A DNA stretch of 64,000 nucleotides from CALKJP01 sp046299555. GTDB taxonomy: Bacteria > Bacteroidota > Bacteroidia > JACCXN01. Positions 8,482 through 16,434 of the stretch are shown piece by piece. Both the position numbers and the translations under genes were made by a program. Under the pieces are notes generated by a model. The model had not been told where the DNA came from. It made no database searches and saw only the letters and a list, made by a program, of their open reading frames with translations. Positions within the stretch are counted from its first letter, which is position 1. Every line of letters starts with the position of its first letter. The stretch is from positions 1 to 64,000 of the forward strand of contig JBKBHS010000002.1 in NCBI GenBank assembly GCA_046299555.1, in the 5' to 3' direction.

Positions 8482-9558
8482 GTGTTAAAATTTATTTTAA
8501 AAAGATTTGGTTACGGAGTATTAGTCCTAATTGGTGTTATAACAGTAGTTTTTTTGCTGTTTAACATACTTCCGGGAGATCCTGCTCGTATGATGCTCGG
8601 ACAACGTGCTGATGAAGAATCCATTAAAGCAATAAATAAAGATTTAGGAAGAGATCAACCATTGTTTATACAATACATCATGTATATAAACGATTTATCG
8701 TTTATTTCCATTCACGATGAAAAAAATCCCGATCACTTTCTATATCTTGATCCTGAAAAGTATAATGCGCAAAAACTTATATCATTTGGAAATAAAGTAT
8801 TAGTAATTAAAACTCCTTATTTAAGAAGATCCTACCAGTCAAAACGACCTGTAATGGATATCATTATTGATACCTTTCCGGAGACTGCTGTTTTAGCCTT
8901 TGCTTCTATTGCTTTTGCAACAGTTCTTGGAGTATTACTTGGAATTTTTTCTGCCATAAAAAAGAAAACCTGGTTTGATAATTCTTCCTTAATTTTTGCA
9001 GTTCTTGGAATGTCGGCTCCATCTTTTTTTATGGGATTAGTAATTGCTTGGATTTTTGGACATTTATTGAGCGATTATACCGGATTAAACATGGTTGGAA
9101 GCTTATATACCATGGACGATTACGGCAATGGCGAATACTTAGATTTAAAAAATTTAATTTTACCTGCCATTACATTAGGATTGCGTCCTCTTGCAATAAT
9201 TATACAACTTACCAGAAGCTCACTATTGGATGTTTTAACACAAGATTATGTTCGTACAGCACGTGCAAAAGGTTTAGGATTTTATAAAGTAGTATTTAAG
9301 CATGCCTTAAAAAATGCTTTAAATCCTGTTGTAACAGCTATTTCAGGTTGGTTTGCCGGTTTAATGGCCGGAGCTGTTTTTGTAGAATGGGTATTTGGAT
9401 GGAAGGGAATAGGTTCAGAAGTAGTAAATGCACTCGATAAATACGATTTTCCGGTTGTAATGGGAACTGTATTAATAATTGCCACTTTTTTTGTAATTAT
9501 AAACGTTTTTGTTGATATAATATATGGTTATTTAGATCCGCGCGTAAGAGTTAAATAA
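8482..9558 (+). CDS. DppB/OppB-type ABC transporter permease
   Basis: A 358-residue inner-membrane permease of the peptide/nickel transporter family. It starts with GTG. The first helix is followed by the hallmark NILPGDPARMMLGQRA region and then a roughly 90-residue periplasmic loop. The EAA cytoplasmic loop is intact (DYVRTARAKGLGFYKVVFKHALKNAL, read as two segments) and the family ending YGYLDPRVRVK is present. The usual partners (DppC permease, two ATPases, binding protein) are not adjacent: upstream is a DoxX protein and downstream is tpiA. It therefore depends on components encoded elsewhere or works in an unusual pairing. Confidence 0.9.
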   Translation: MLKFILKRFGYGVLVLIGVITVVFLLFNILPGDPARMMLGQRADEESIKAINKDLGRDQPLFIQYIMYINDLSFISIHDEKNPDHFLYLDPEKYNAQKLISFGNKVLVIKTPYLRRSYQSKRPVMDIIIDTFPETAVLAFASIAFATVLGVLLGIFSAIKKKTWFDNSSLIFAVLGMSAPSFFMGLVIAWIFGHLLSDYTGLNMVGSLYTMDDYGNGEYLDLKNLILPAITLGLRPLAIIIQLTRSSLLDVLTQDYVRTARAKGLGFYKVVFKHALKNALNPVVTAISGWFAGLMAGAVFVEWVFGWKGIGSEVVNALDKYDFPVVMGTVLIIATFFVIINVFVDIIYGYLDPRVRVK

Positions 9559-9655
9559 CTGTATTGTTAATTTTCTGTTGAATCTTATACATTGCTTTAC
9601 TTTTATTTTAAAGTCATTTTTGCTTTCTTGCAAAGAGAAAAAAATTTTTATATAA

Positions 9656-10420
9656 ATGAGAAAAAAAATTGTAGCCGGAAATTGGAAAATGAATCTTTCC
9701 TTAAACAGTGCTTTGTTTTTGGTTGATGCAATTGTTGAATTTATTGAAATAAATGCTATAAAAAATACACAAACTATTATTGCCCCATCGTTCCCTTTTC
9801 TTCATCCAGTTTCAGGTCGTTTAAAAGGAAAAATAAAACTTGCAGCACAAAATTGTTCTGAACATAATAATGGCGCATATACCGGTGATGTAAGTACAGA
9901 AATGCTTAAAGATTGCTGTGTATCGCATGTTATAATAGGGCATTCAGAGCGAAGAAAGTTTCATCATGAAAATGATGAAACAATTAATCTGAAAATTAAA
10001 AAAGCAATTTCGGATGATTTAATTCCTATTTTATGTATTGGTGAAACACTACAAGAAAGAGAAAATAATCAATATTTTGATGTTGTAAAAACACAACTTA
10101 TAAAAGGATTAGAGGGCATCAATAAGCATCATGCAGATAAATTAATTATTGCTTATGAGCCGGTTTGGGCTATTGGAACAGGTAAAACAGCCAGCCCTGA
10201 ACAAGCACAAGAAATACATGCATTTATAAGAAAGCAATTAGGTGAAATTTTTGATAAAGTGATTGCAGATGAAATAAAAATTATATATGGAGGAAGTTGT
10301 AATGCTCAAAATGCAGCACAGCTTTTTGCATGTAACGATATTGACGGTGGTTTAATAGGAGGAGCATCCCTTAAATCAGAAGAATTTATTAAAATTATAG
10401 AAGCAGCCGAAAAAATATGA
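9656..10420 (+). CDS. tpiA: Triosephosphate isomerase
   Basis: A glycolytic enzyme interconverting dihydroxyacetone phosphate and glyceraldehyde 3-phosphate. The 254-residue TIM barrel has its catalytic residues: Lys11 in GNWKMN, His96 in IIGHSERR, Glu168 in YEPVWAIGTGK. The phosphate-binding YGGS and DGGLIGGASL loops are near the C-terminus. Full length and start are typical. Its last codons overlap the start of prmA by 4 bp (ATGA), indicating translational coupling. Confidence 0.98.
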   Translation: MRKKIVAGNWKMNLSLNSALFLVDAIVEFIEINAIKNTQTIIAPSFPFLHPVSGRLKGKIKLAAQNCSEHNNGAYTGDVSTEMLKDCCVSHVIIGHSERRKFHHENDETINLKIKKAISDDLIPILCIGETLQERENNQYFDVVKTQLIKGLEGINKHHADKLIIAYEPVWAIGTGKTASPEQAQEIHAFIRKQLGEIFDKVIADEIKIIYGGSCNAQNAAQLFACNDIDGGLIGGASLKSEEFIKIIEAAEKI

Positions 10421-11247
10421 ATTACATAGAAGTATATTTTAAATTAAATCCCGTTCAACCATACGCTGAAATACTAACAGCAGAACTTAGCGATTTACCC
10501 TTTGATAGTTTTGTTGATACCGATGATGGATTATTAGCTTATATACCTCATAAAGATTTTAATGAATCTAAGTTAAAAGCATTAGATTTTATTCAACAAA
10601 AAACAGCTGATGTAACTTATACCATTAAAGAGATAGAAACAGAAAACTGGAATGAAAAATGGGAAAGCAATTTCCCTCCGGTTTATGTAAATGATAATTG
10701 TATTATACGCGCTCCATTTCATCCAAAAGAAGAAAAATTTGAGTACGATGTTTTAATATCTCCTAAAATGGCATTTGGCACAGGGCATCATCAAACAACT
10801 GCACAAGTAGCCAATCGTCTATTCAGTTTAAATCTAATAAATAAGTCTGTATTAGATATGGGTTGCGGCACAGCCGTTTTAGCCATTATTGCACATAAAT
10901 TAGGAGCTTGTCCGATTACAGCTATCGATATTGATGAATGGGCAACTGAAAATGCAAAAGAAAATTGTATTTTAAATCAATGTTTAAACATTGAAATATT
11001 AACGGGCGATGCAACTTTGCTAAAGCAAAGAAATTTTGATGTAATAATTGCAAATATTAATCGCAATATATTATTGCAGGATATGAAACAATATGCTGCT
11101 TGTTTAAATCCAAATGGCATATTATTGTTAAGCGGTTTTTATAAAGAAGATATACCTGTTTTGCTGGATGAAGCTGCTAAATATAACCTAAGCGAAACTC
11201 ATCGCGCTTCAAAAGATAATTGGAGCATACTTGAACTAAAAAAATGA
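10417..11247 (+). CDS. prmA: Ribosomal protein L11 methyltransferase
   Basis: A 276-residue SAM-dependent enzyme that methylates ribosomal protein L11. It carries the PrmA-specific MAFGTGHHQTT segment ahead of SAM motif I (DMGCGTAVLAIIA, about residues 147-159), an acidic motif II (ITAIDIDEWA) and IIANINRNIL in place of the usual NPPY-type motif. The N-terminal part (1-95) is the substrate-recognition domain. It overlaps tpiA by 4 bp and is followed 19 bp later by the large exported protein. Confidence 0.95.
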   Translation: MNYIEVYFKLNPVQPYAEILTAELSDLPFDSFVDTDDGLLAYIPHKDFNESKLKALDFIQQKTADVTYTIKEIETENWNEKWESNFPPVYVNDNCIIRAPFHPKEEKFEYDVLISPKMAFGTGHHQTTAQVANRLFSLNLINKSVLDMGCGTAVLAIIAHKLGACPITAIDIDEWATENAKENCILNQCLNIEILTGDATLLKQRNFDVIIANINRNILLQDMKQYAACLNPNGILLLSGFYKEDIPVLLDEAAKYNLSETHRASKDNWSILELKK

Positions 11248-11266
11248 TTTAATTCAACCGTAAATT

Positions 11267-14200
11267 ATGATAAAAAAGATTTTAGTAACATTCATTTTAT
11301 TTTTAATAGTTATTGCAAAACAAAAAGCAATAGCTCAAACAAAGCAATTTTCAACCGATTCGGTTGAGTTTATAAAAGAGCTCGGAGGCTTTTTTATGAC
11401 CGAACGTAAAAAAGAAGGTGAAGCATTTGTTATAGCTTTTAGAGCAGAGTTTAATTCTCCGAAATTTGATGAAAAATTAAAACAAAATGTTTACGCCACT
11501 TGCAATGCCATGTTAAAAAAGCGTTTGCGAGCCTATCCCGACTTTGAGGCATATTTAACTACCATGGTAAATTTTGTGAATGGCAAGTATTCTCGAGAAA
11601 GTTTTGATGCATGGCAACAAAGTTTAGATAAGGTATTAAAAAACATGAGCACCTCTAAATTCCAAAATTTTTTGGAAGCAAGTAGTGCTTTATTTGCCGA
11701 AAATAAATTGTATCAATCATCCACAGTAGAATGGTTAAGCAGTAGCAATAATTTTAAATTTCAATTCGATTCAGTTCCTTTTGTAACTTTTCCAAGCCTC
11801 GATTTAAAATGTTATGCCAAAGGCGACAGCATGGTAATATACGGTACAAGCGGAGTTTTTTATCCTTTAGAAAATCGTTGGGATGGTAAAAAAGGAACCG
11901 TTTATTGGACACGAGCCGGCCTCGAAAAAGATCAAGTTTATGCCGAATTAAATAACTATACCATTTCGTTAAAAACAAGTTCTTACAAGGCTGATTCAGT
12001 AACCTTTTACAATAAAGAATATTTTGAAAACAGAAAGTTGTTCGGATATTTTGAAGATAAATTATTGGCAAACGTTACCGAAGATAAAGCATCGTATCCA
12101 AGATTTGAATCATACAACAAACGATTAGAAATTAAAAATATAATTGAAGGGGTTGATTATGATGGCGGATTTGCCATGAATGGTGCACGATTTTTGGGAA
12201 CAGGCAGCAAAGAAGAAAAAGCCATGCTTACCTTTTATCGTAAAGACAATGTCTTTTTAGTTGTTTCATCAAGAACTTTTGTGGTTAAGAAAGATAGAAT
12301 AAATTCAGAAAGAGCCTCCGTAGTAATTTATTTAGGAAATGATTCCATTTATCATCCGGGCTTAAATTTCAAAGTACTTTCTAAAGAAAGAGAAGTAACA
12401 CTTTATCGCGATGGAAAAGGTATTGCTAATTCACCTTTTTACAATACCTATCATCAGCTCGATATGGATGTTGAAGCTATATATTGGAAAATGGATGAGC
12501 CTATGATGCAACTGCAAACCGTAAAAGGAAGTTCTCAATCAGGAGCATATTTCGAATCGTCAAATTATTATTCCGAAAAACGCTATTTGAATTTAATGGG
12601 AATGGATGCCATTCATCCTTTAGTTGCTATTCGCGAAACCTCAAAAAAAGTTGGGTCAGATATTATTTTCGCCAGTGATGTTTCCAAGCATATTAAAATT
12701 GGAATTGATCAGGTAAATTTAATGCTCATCAATTTGTCTAATCAAGGTTTTATTGCATATGAGATTGACGAACAAAAAGTAATTATCAAAGATAAATTGT
12801 ATCATTATTTGCTTTCGAATGCAAAGAAAAGCGATTATGATATGATTGATATTAACTCAGAAAGTCCGGGTGCTCCAAATGCTACACTAAGTTTGTTAGA
12901 TTATAATTTAACTATTAGAGGGGTACCCGTTATTTATTTAAGTGATTCGCAGAAAGTAATGGTACGACCTTACGACCAAACTATTGTAATGCGTAAAAAC
13001 AGAGATTTTACGTTTAATGGAATTGTAAATGCAGGACTTTTTGATCTACATGGGAAAAACTTTGATTTTCATTACAACGATTTTAAAATTGATTTGAATA
13101 ATGTAGATTCACTCGTAATCAGAGTTGCCGTTGGCGAACCTGACGAGTCAGGATTTATACCTGTAAGAAGAGTAAAAACAGTAATTGAAGGAATAAAAGG
13201 AGATTTGTTAATTGATGATCCTGGTAATAAAGCGGGTTTAAAAGATAAACCGCAATATCCTATTATAAATAATCGAAAAGATGCATTTGTATACTACGAT
13301 AGGCCTTCTATATTAAACAATGTATATCGTAGAGATAAATTTTACTTTAAGGTTTACCCCTTCACTTTTGATAGTTTAGACAATTTCGTTCCTCAAAGTA
13401 TGGAATTTGACGGAATGTTTGCATCAGCCGGTATATTCCCCGATTTTGAAGAAAAATTAAAACTTCAACCGGATTATTCATTAGGATTTGTTCGAAAAAC
13501 ACCACCCGGTGGTTATAAAACTTATGGCGGAAAGGCCATGTTTGAAAACGATATCAGTTTAAGTCATAAAGGATTGAGAGGCGATGGAACTTTTAAATAC
13601 CTCAACTCAGTTACCTATTCAAAAGATTTTATTTTCTTCCCCGATTCTATGAATACACAATGTATTCAAATTGCTATGGAAGAACTTAAATCGCCTATTG
13701 AATATCCTCAAGTAGATGGAGAAGGGGCCTATATTCATTTTGAACCTTATAAAGATTTATTGCGGGTCGATAAAAGAGAAAAAGCTTTAAATATGTTTAA
13801 AGGGCAAGCAGAATCGCATGGTTCATTATTTTTAACACCAAAAGGTTTAGAAGGTAAAGGATTGATGACTTTTGCAAAAGCTGAAATTGAATCGAATTTA
13901 TACAAATATAAAGCCAACGAAATTTTTGCCGATACCGCAGATTTTAGATTAGCAGCATTAGAAAATGCGGAAATTGCTTTTAAAACAAACAATGTTAATG
14001 CACATATTGATTTTACTAATCGTAAAGGTTTATTTAAAACTAATGGACAAGGCTCTTTTGTCGATTTCCCTATTAATCAATACATCTGTTTTATGGACCA
14101 GTTTACTTGGTTCATGGATCAAGACGATATTGAAATGAGTGCATCCGAAACAACAAATAAAGTAACAGACCCTACTAACAGTGGCTTAGATTTGGCGGGT

Positions 14201-15739
14201 TCGCAATTTATATCTACACATCCTAAGCAAGATTCGTTAACCTTTTTTGCGCCCAAAGCTAAGTATAGCTTAAAAGATAATATCATCTATGCTAAAGGAG
14301 TAAAATTCTTTAATGTTGCCGATGCCATGATTTATCCCGATAGCGGAAATGTTACGGTTGAAAAACGCGCTTATATGCGTCCATTCAATAATGCAAAAAT
14401 TACAGCTAACTTTGTTACTCAATACCATCATTTTTACAATGCTTCAATTAATGTTCATGGCAAGAAGAGTTATAATGGTTCTGCTTATTACGATTATATT
14501 GATGAAAACGAAACTAAACAACCCATTTATTTTTATAATATAGCTACTGATACCACTGCACAAACTTACGCCAAAGGCACTATTGCCGATACCGCTAATT
14601 TTAAATTAAGCCCTTATTTTGAATATAAAGGAGATGTAGAGTTACAGGCAAGTATTAAAGATTTAACTTTTGATGGTGTAACACGAATTGTTCATGATTG
14701 TAATTTAACTCGAAGTTGGATGAAATTTAAAGGAGCCATTGATCCTTTAGAAATTTATATACCCGTACCGGAAGAACCACGTGATGAGAATAACGATAAA
14801 ATGTCGAATAGTATCATGTATTCAAATGATTCAATACCGATATATTCAACATTTATTTCTAAAAGAAATAAGGTTACTGATGAAGCAATGGTGGCTTCAA
14901 GCGGATATTTATTTTATGATAAAGCCAGTAGAGAATATCGAATAGCTTCGAAAGAAAAATTAAATGAACGAACATTGCCGGGTAATTACTTAGCATTAAA
15001 TGTTGGAGATTGCAAAGTTTATGGCGAAGGTAAATTAAATTTTGGAGCCAACTTCGGTTCACTTTCTGTAAAACCATACGGGAATGCTATCCATAATTTA
15101 AATGATAATTCAGTTGTATTCGATGTAGTACTATTAATGGATTTCTTTTTTGATGAAAATGCCATGGAAAAATTGGCTGATCAATTAGAAAAATCTACAT
15201 CTTCAGAACCGGTTAAATTAGATCGTCCGGTTTACGAAAAAGCATTACGCGAAATTTTAGGAAAAGAAGATGCGGATAAAGCTATTTCTCAATTAAATCT
15301 TCAGGGTTCATTCCGAAGATTCCCTGATGAATTAAAATTGCCTTTGGTATTTAATGATGTAAAAATGAAGTTTGACCAAAATACTAAATCTTATCGTTCG
15401 CTTGGAAATATAGGCGTAAGCAATATTTACAAAAAACAAATTAATAAAATGGTAAATGGTAAAATACAAATTACCAAAAAACGCAGTGGCGATATTTTAG
15501 ATATTTATATAGAGTTAGAAGGAGGTATTTGGTATTACTTTAATTATACCAGAGGTTTAATGCAAGCTATATCTTCAAACGAAGAATTTAATAAAGTAAT
15601 TACAGAATTAAAGAATGACAAGCGAAAACTAAAAACAGAAAAAGGCCAGCAGCCTTATCAGTTTATTATATCTAATGTTAGAAAGAAATCCGACTTCTTA
15701 AAGAAATGGGATAGTGCCGAAGAGCAGAGTGGGGAGTAA
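11267..15739 (+). CDS. Very large exported protein of unknown function
   Basis: I do not recognise this 1490-residue protein. It begins with a signal peptide (KKILVTFILFLIVIA core, cleavage near AIAQT). An alpha-helical stretch (about 25-150) is followed by a long beta-rich body with many alternating polar and hydrophobic strands and recurring G-aromatic turns (GLFDLHGKNFDFHYND, KGLRGDGTFKYL, NRKGLFKTNGQGSFVDFP). That pattern suits an elongated periplasmic beta structure. There is no T9SS sorting domain, no lipobox and no C-terminal membrane anchor. The last 90 residues become charged and helical. It follows prmA by 19 bp and ends at a bidirectional terminator. Similar large exported proteins of unknown function exist in Bacteroidota; a barrel-assembly or envelope-scaffold role is speculation. 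Confidence 0.7.
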   Translation: MIKKILVTFILFLIVIAKQKAIAQTKQFSTDSVEFIKELGGFFMTERKKEGEAFVIAFRAEFNSPKFDEKLKQNVYATCNAMLKKRLRAYPDFEAYLTTMVNFVNGKYSRESFDAWQQSLDKVLKNMSTSKFQNFLEASSALFAENKLYQSSTVEWLSSSNNFKFQFDSVPFVTFPSLDLKCYAKGDSMVIYGTSGVFYPLENRWDGKKGTVYWTRAGLEKDQVYAELNNYTISLKTSSYKADSVTFYNKEYFENRKLFGYFEDKLLANVTEDKASYPRFESYNKRLEIKNIIEGVDYDGGFAMNGARFLGTGSKEEKAMLTFYRKDNVFLVVSSRTFVVKKDRINSERASVVIYLGNDSIYHPGLNFKVLSKEREVTLYRDGKGIANSPFYNTYHQLDMDVEAIYWKMDEPMMQLQTVKGSSQSGAYFESSNYYSEKRYLNLMGMDAIHPLVAIRETSKKVGSDIIFASDVSKHIKIGIDQVNLMLINLSNQGFIAYEIDEQKVIIKDKLYHYLLSNAKKSDYDMIDINSESPGAPNATLSLLDYNLTIRGVPVIYLSDSQKVMVRPYDQTIVMRKNRDFTFNGIVNAGLFDLHGKNFDFHYNDFKIDLNNVDSLVIRVAVGEPDESGFIPVRRVKTVIEGIKGDLLIDDPGNKAGLKDKPQYPIINNRKDAFVYYDRPSILNNVYRRDKFYFKVYPFTFDSLDNFVPQSMEFDGMFASAGIFPDFEEKLKLQPDYSLGFVRKTPPGGYKTYGGKAMFENDISLSHKGLRGDGTFKYLNSVTYSKDFIFFPDSMNTQCIQIAMEELKSPIEYPQVDGEGAYIHFEPYKDLLRVDKREKALNMFKGQAESHGSLFLTPKGLEGKGLMTFAKAEIESNLYKYKANEIFADTADFRLAALENAEIAFKTNNVNAHIDFTNRKGLFKTNGQGSFVDFPINQYICFMDQFTWFMDQDDIEMSASETTNKVTDPTNSGLDLAGSQFISTHPKQDSLTFFAPKAKYSLKDNIIYAKGVKFFNVADAMIYPDSGNVTVEKRAYMRPFNNAKITANFVTQYHHFYNASINVHGKKSYNGSAYYDYIDENETKQPIYFYNIATDTTAQTYAKGTIADTANFKLSPYFEYKGDVELQASIKDLTFDGVTRIVHDCNLTRSWMKFKGAIDPLEIYIPVPEEPRDENNDKMSNSIMYSNDSIPIYSTFISKRNKVTDEAMVASSGYLFYDKASREYRIASKEKLNERTLPGNYLALNVGDCKVYGEGKLNFGANFGSLSVKPYGNAIHNLNDNSVVFDVVLLMDFFFDENAMEKLADQLEKSTSSEPVKLDRPVYEKALREILGKEDADKAISQLNLQGSFRRFPDELKLPLVFNDVKMKFDQNTKSYRSLGNIGVSNIYKKQINKMVNGKIQITKKRSGDILDIYIELEGGIWYYFNYTRGLMQAISSNEEFNKVITELKNDKRKLKTEKGQQPYQFIISNVRKKSDFLKKWDSAEEQSGE

Positions 15740-15792
15740 GCTCGCTTGCTATAAGAGTTTAAATAATTCGTAAATTAATACAAATAAAAAAA

Positions 15793-15820
15793 CGCAACCG
15801 AATCTCGGTTGCGCTTTTTT
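15793..15820. terminator. Bidirectional terminator
   Basis: Stem CGCAACCG / CGGTTGCG with one further A-T pair, flanked by A-rich sequence on the left and a T run on the right. It lies between the convergent 1490-residue protein gene and the DUF6580 gene. Confidence 0.85.
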
Positions 15821-15842
15821 ATACTAAACGATTTTAAAAATA

Positions 15843-16361
15843 TTATTTAGCTAATTGCGGGAAACGCTGACCTGCTAATGTAAAAACAGTAAATAAAATT
15901 CCGCTGTAAAATAAATCACCTACTAAACCATTATTAAAAAATGGGATAGCTGCTATATAGCATTCTATTAAACCATAGATGTTTTGCGGATAAAAAGTAC
16001 TGCCTAACCAAACTGCAAAATTGGTAACAATAAAAAATAATGATGATGAAGCAATGCTGGCTGTAATAACACTTAATGGTTTAATGTTATTATTAATTTT
16101 TGTTCCAATATAAACAGTGGCAATAAATGCCAAATAAACAGCCCACATGGTATTATGAAATCCAATAATTAAGTCAGATAAAAACATGGCAATAATGGGT
16201 AAAATGTAAGCTAAACGCTTATTGTTTAAAGTAGCTCCTCCAAATAGAGCCATAGCTGCAACAGGAGTAAAATTAGGAGCATGAGGGATTAAGCGTCCTA
16301 CAATTGCAATTAAAAGTGCTGAAGCTATAAATATGTTTCTGGGTGTTAAATATTTGTTCAT
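15843..16361 (-). CDS. DUF6580 family integral membrane protein
   Basis: A 172-residue protein with about five membrane helices and the DUF6580 hallmark PHAPNFTPVAAMALFGG near residue 26. The family is annotated as a putative transporter because it resembles the S component of ECF vitamin transporters; no substrate is established. A further conserved-looking segment is MFLSDLIIGFHNTMWAVY. It stands alone, with its own -7 box at 16382-16389, between a bidirectional terminator and the 3' end of the OmpA-like gene. I see no riboswitch in its short leader. Confidence 0.8.
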   Translation of the reverse strand: MNKYLTPRNIFIASALLIAIVGRLIPHAPNFTPVAAMALFGGATLNNKRLAYILPIIAMFLSDLIIGFHNTMWAVYLAFIATVYIGTKINNNIKPLSVITASIASSSLFFIVTNFAVWLGSTFYPQNIYGLIECYIAAIPFFNNGLVGDLFYSGILFTVFTLAGQRFPQLAK

Positions 16362-16381
16362 GGTTTAGTAATTAGTATGTG

Positions 16382-16389
16382 CAAAAGTA
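16382..16389 (-). promoter_or_regulatory. Bacteroidota -7 promoter box (DUF6580 gene)
   Basis: Read on the minus strand this is TACTTTTG, a match to TAnnTTTG, 20 bp ahead of the start codon. No clear -33 element. Confidence 0.5.
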
Positions 16390-16434
16390 GAAAAATTGAA
16401 ATTGATTTAAAAATAAATAGAAAATTGAAGTATA

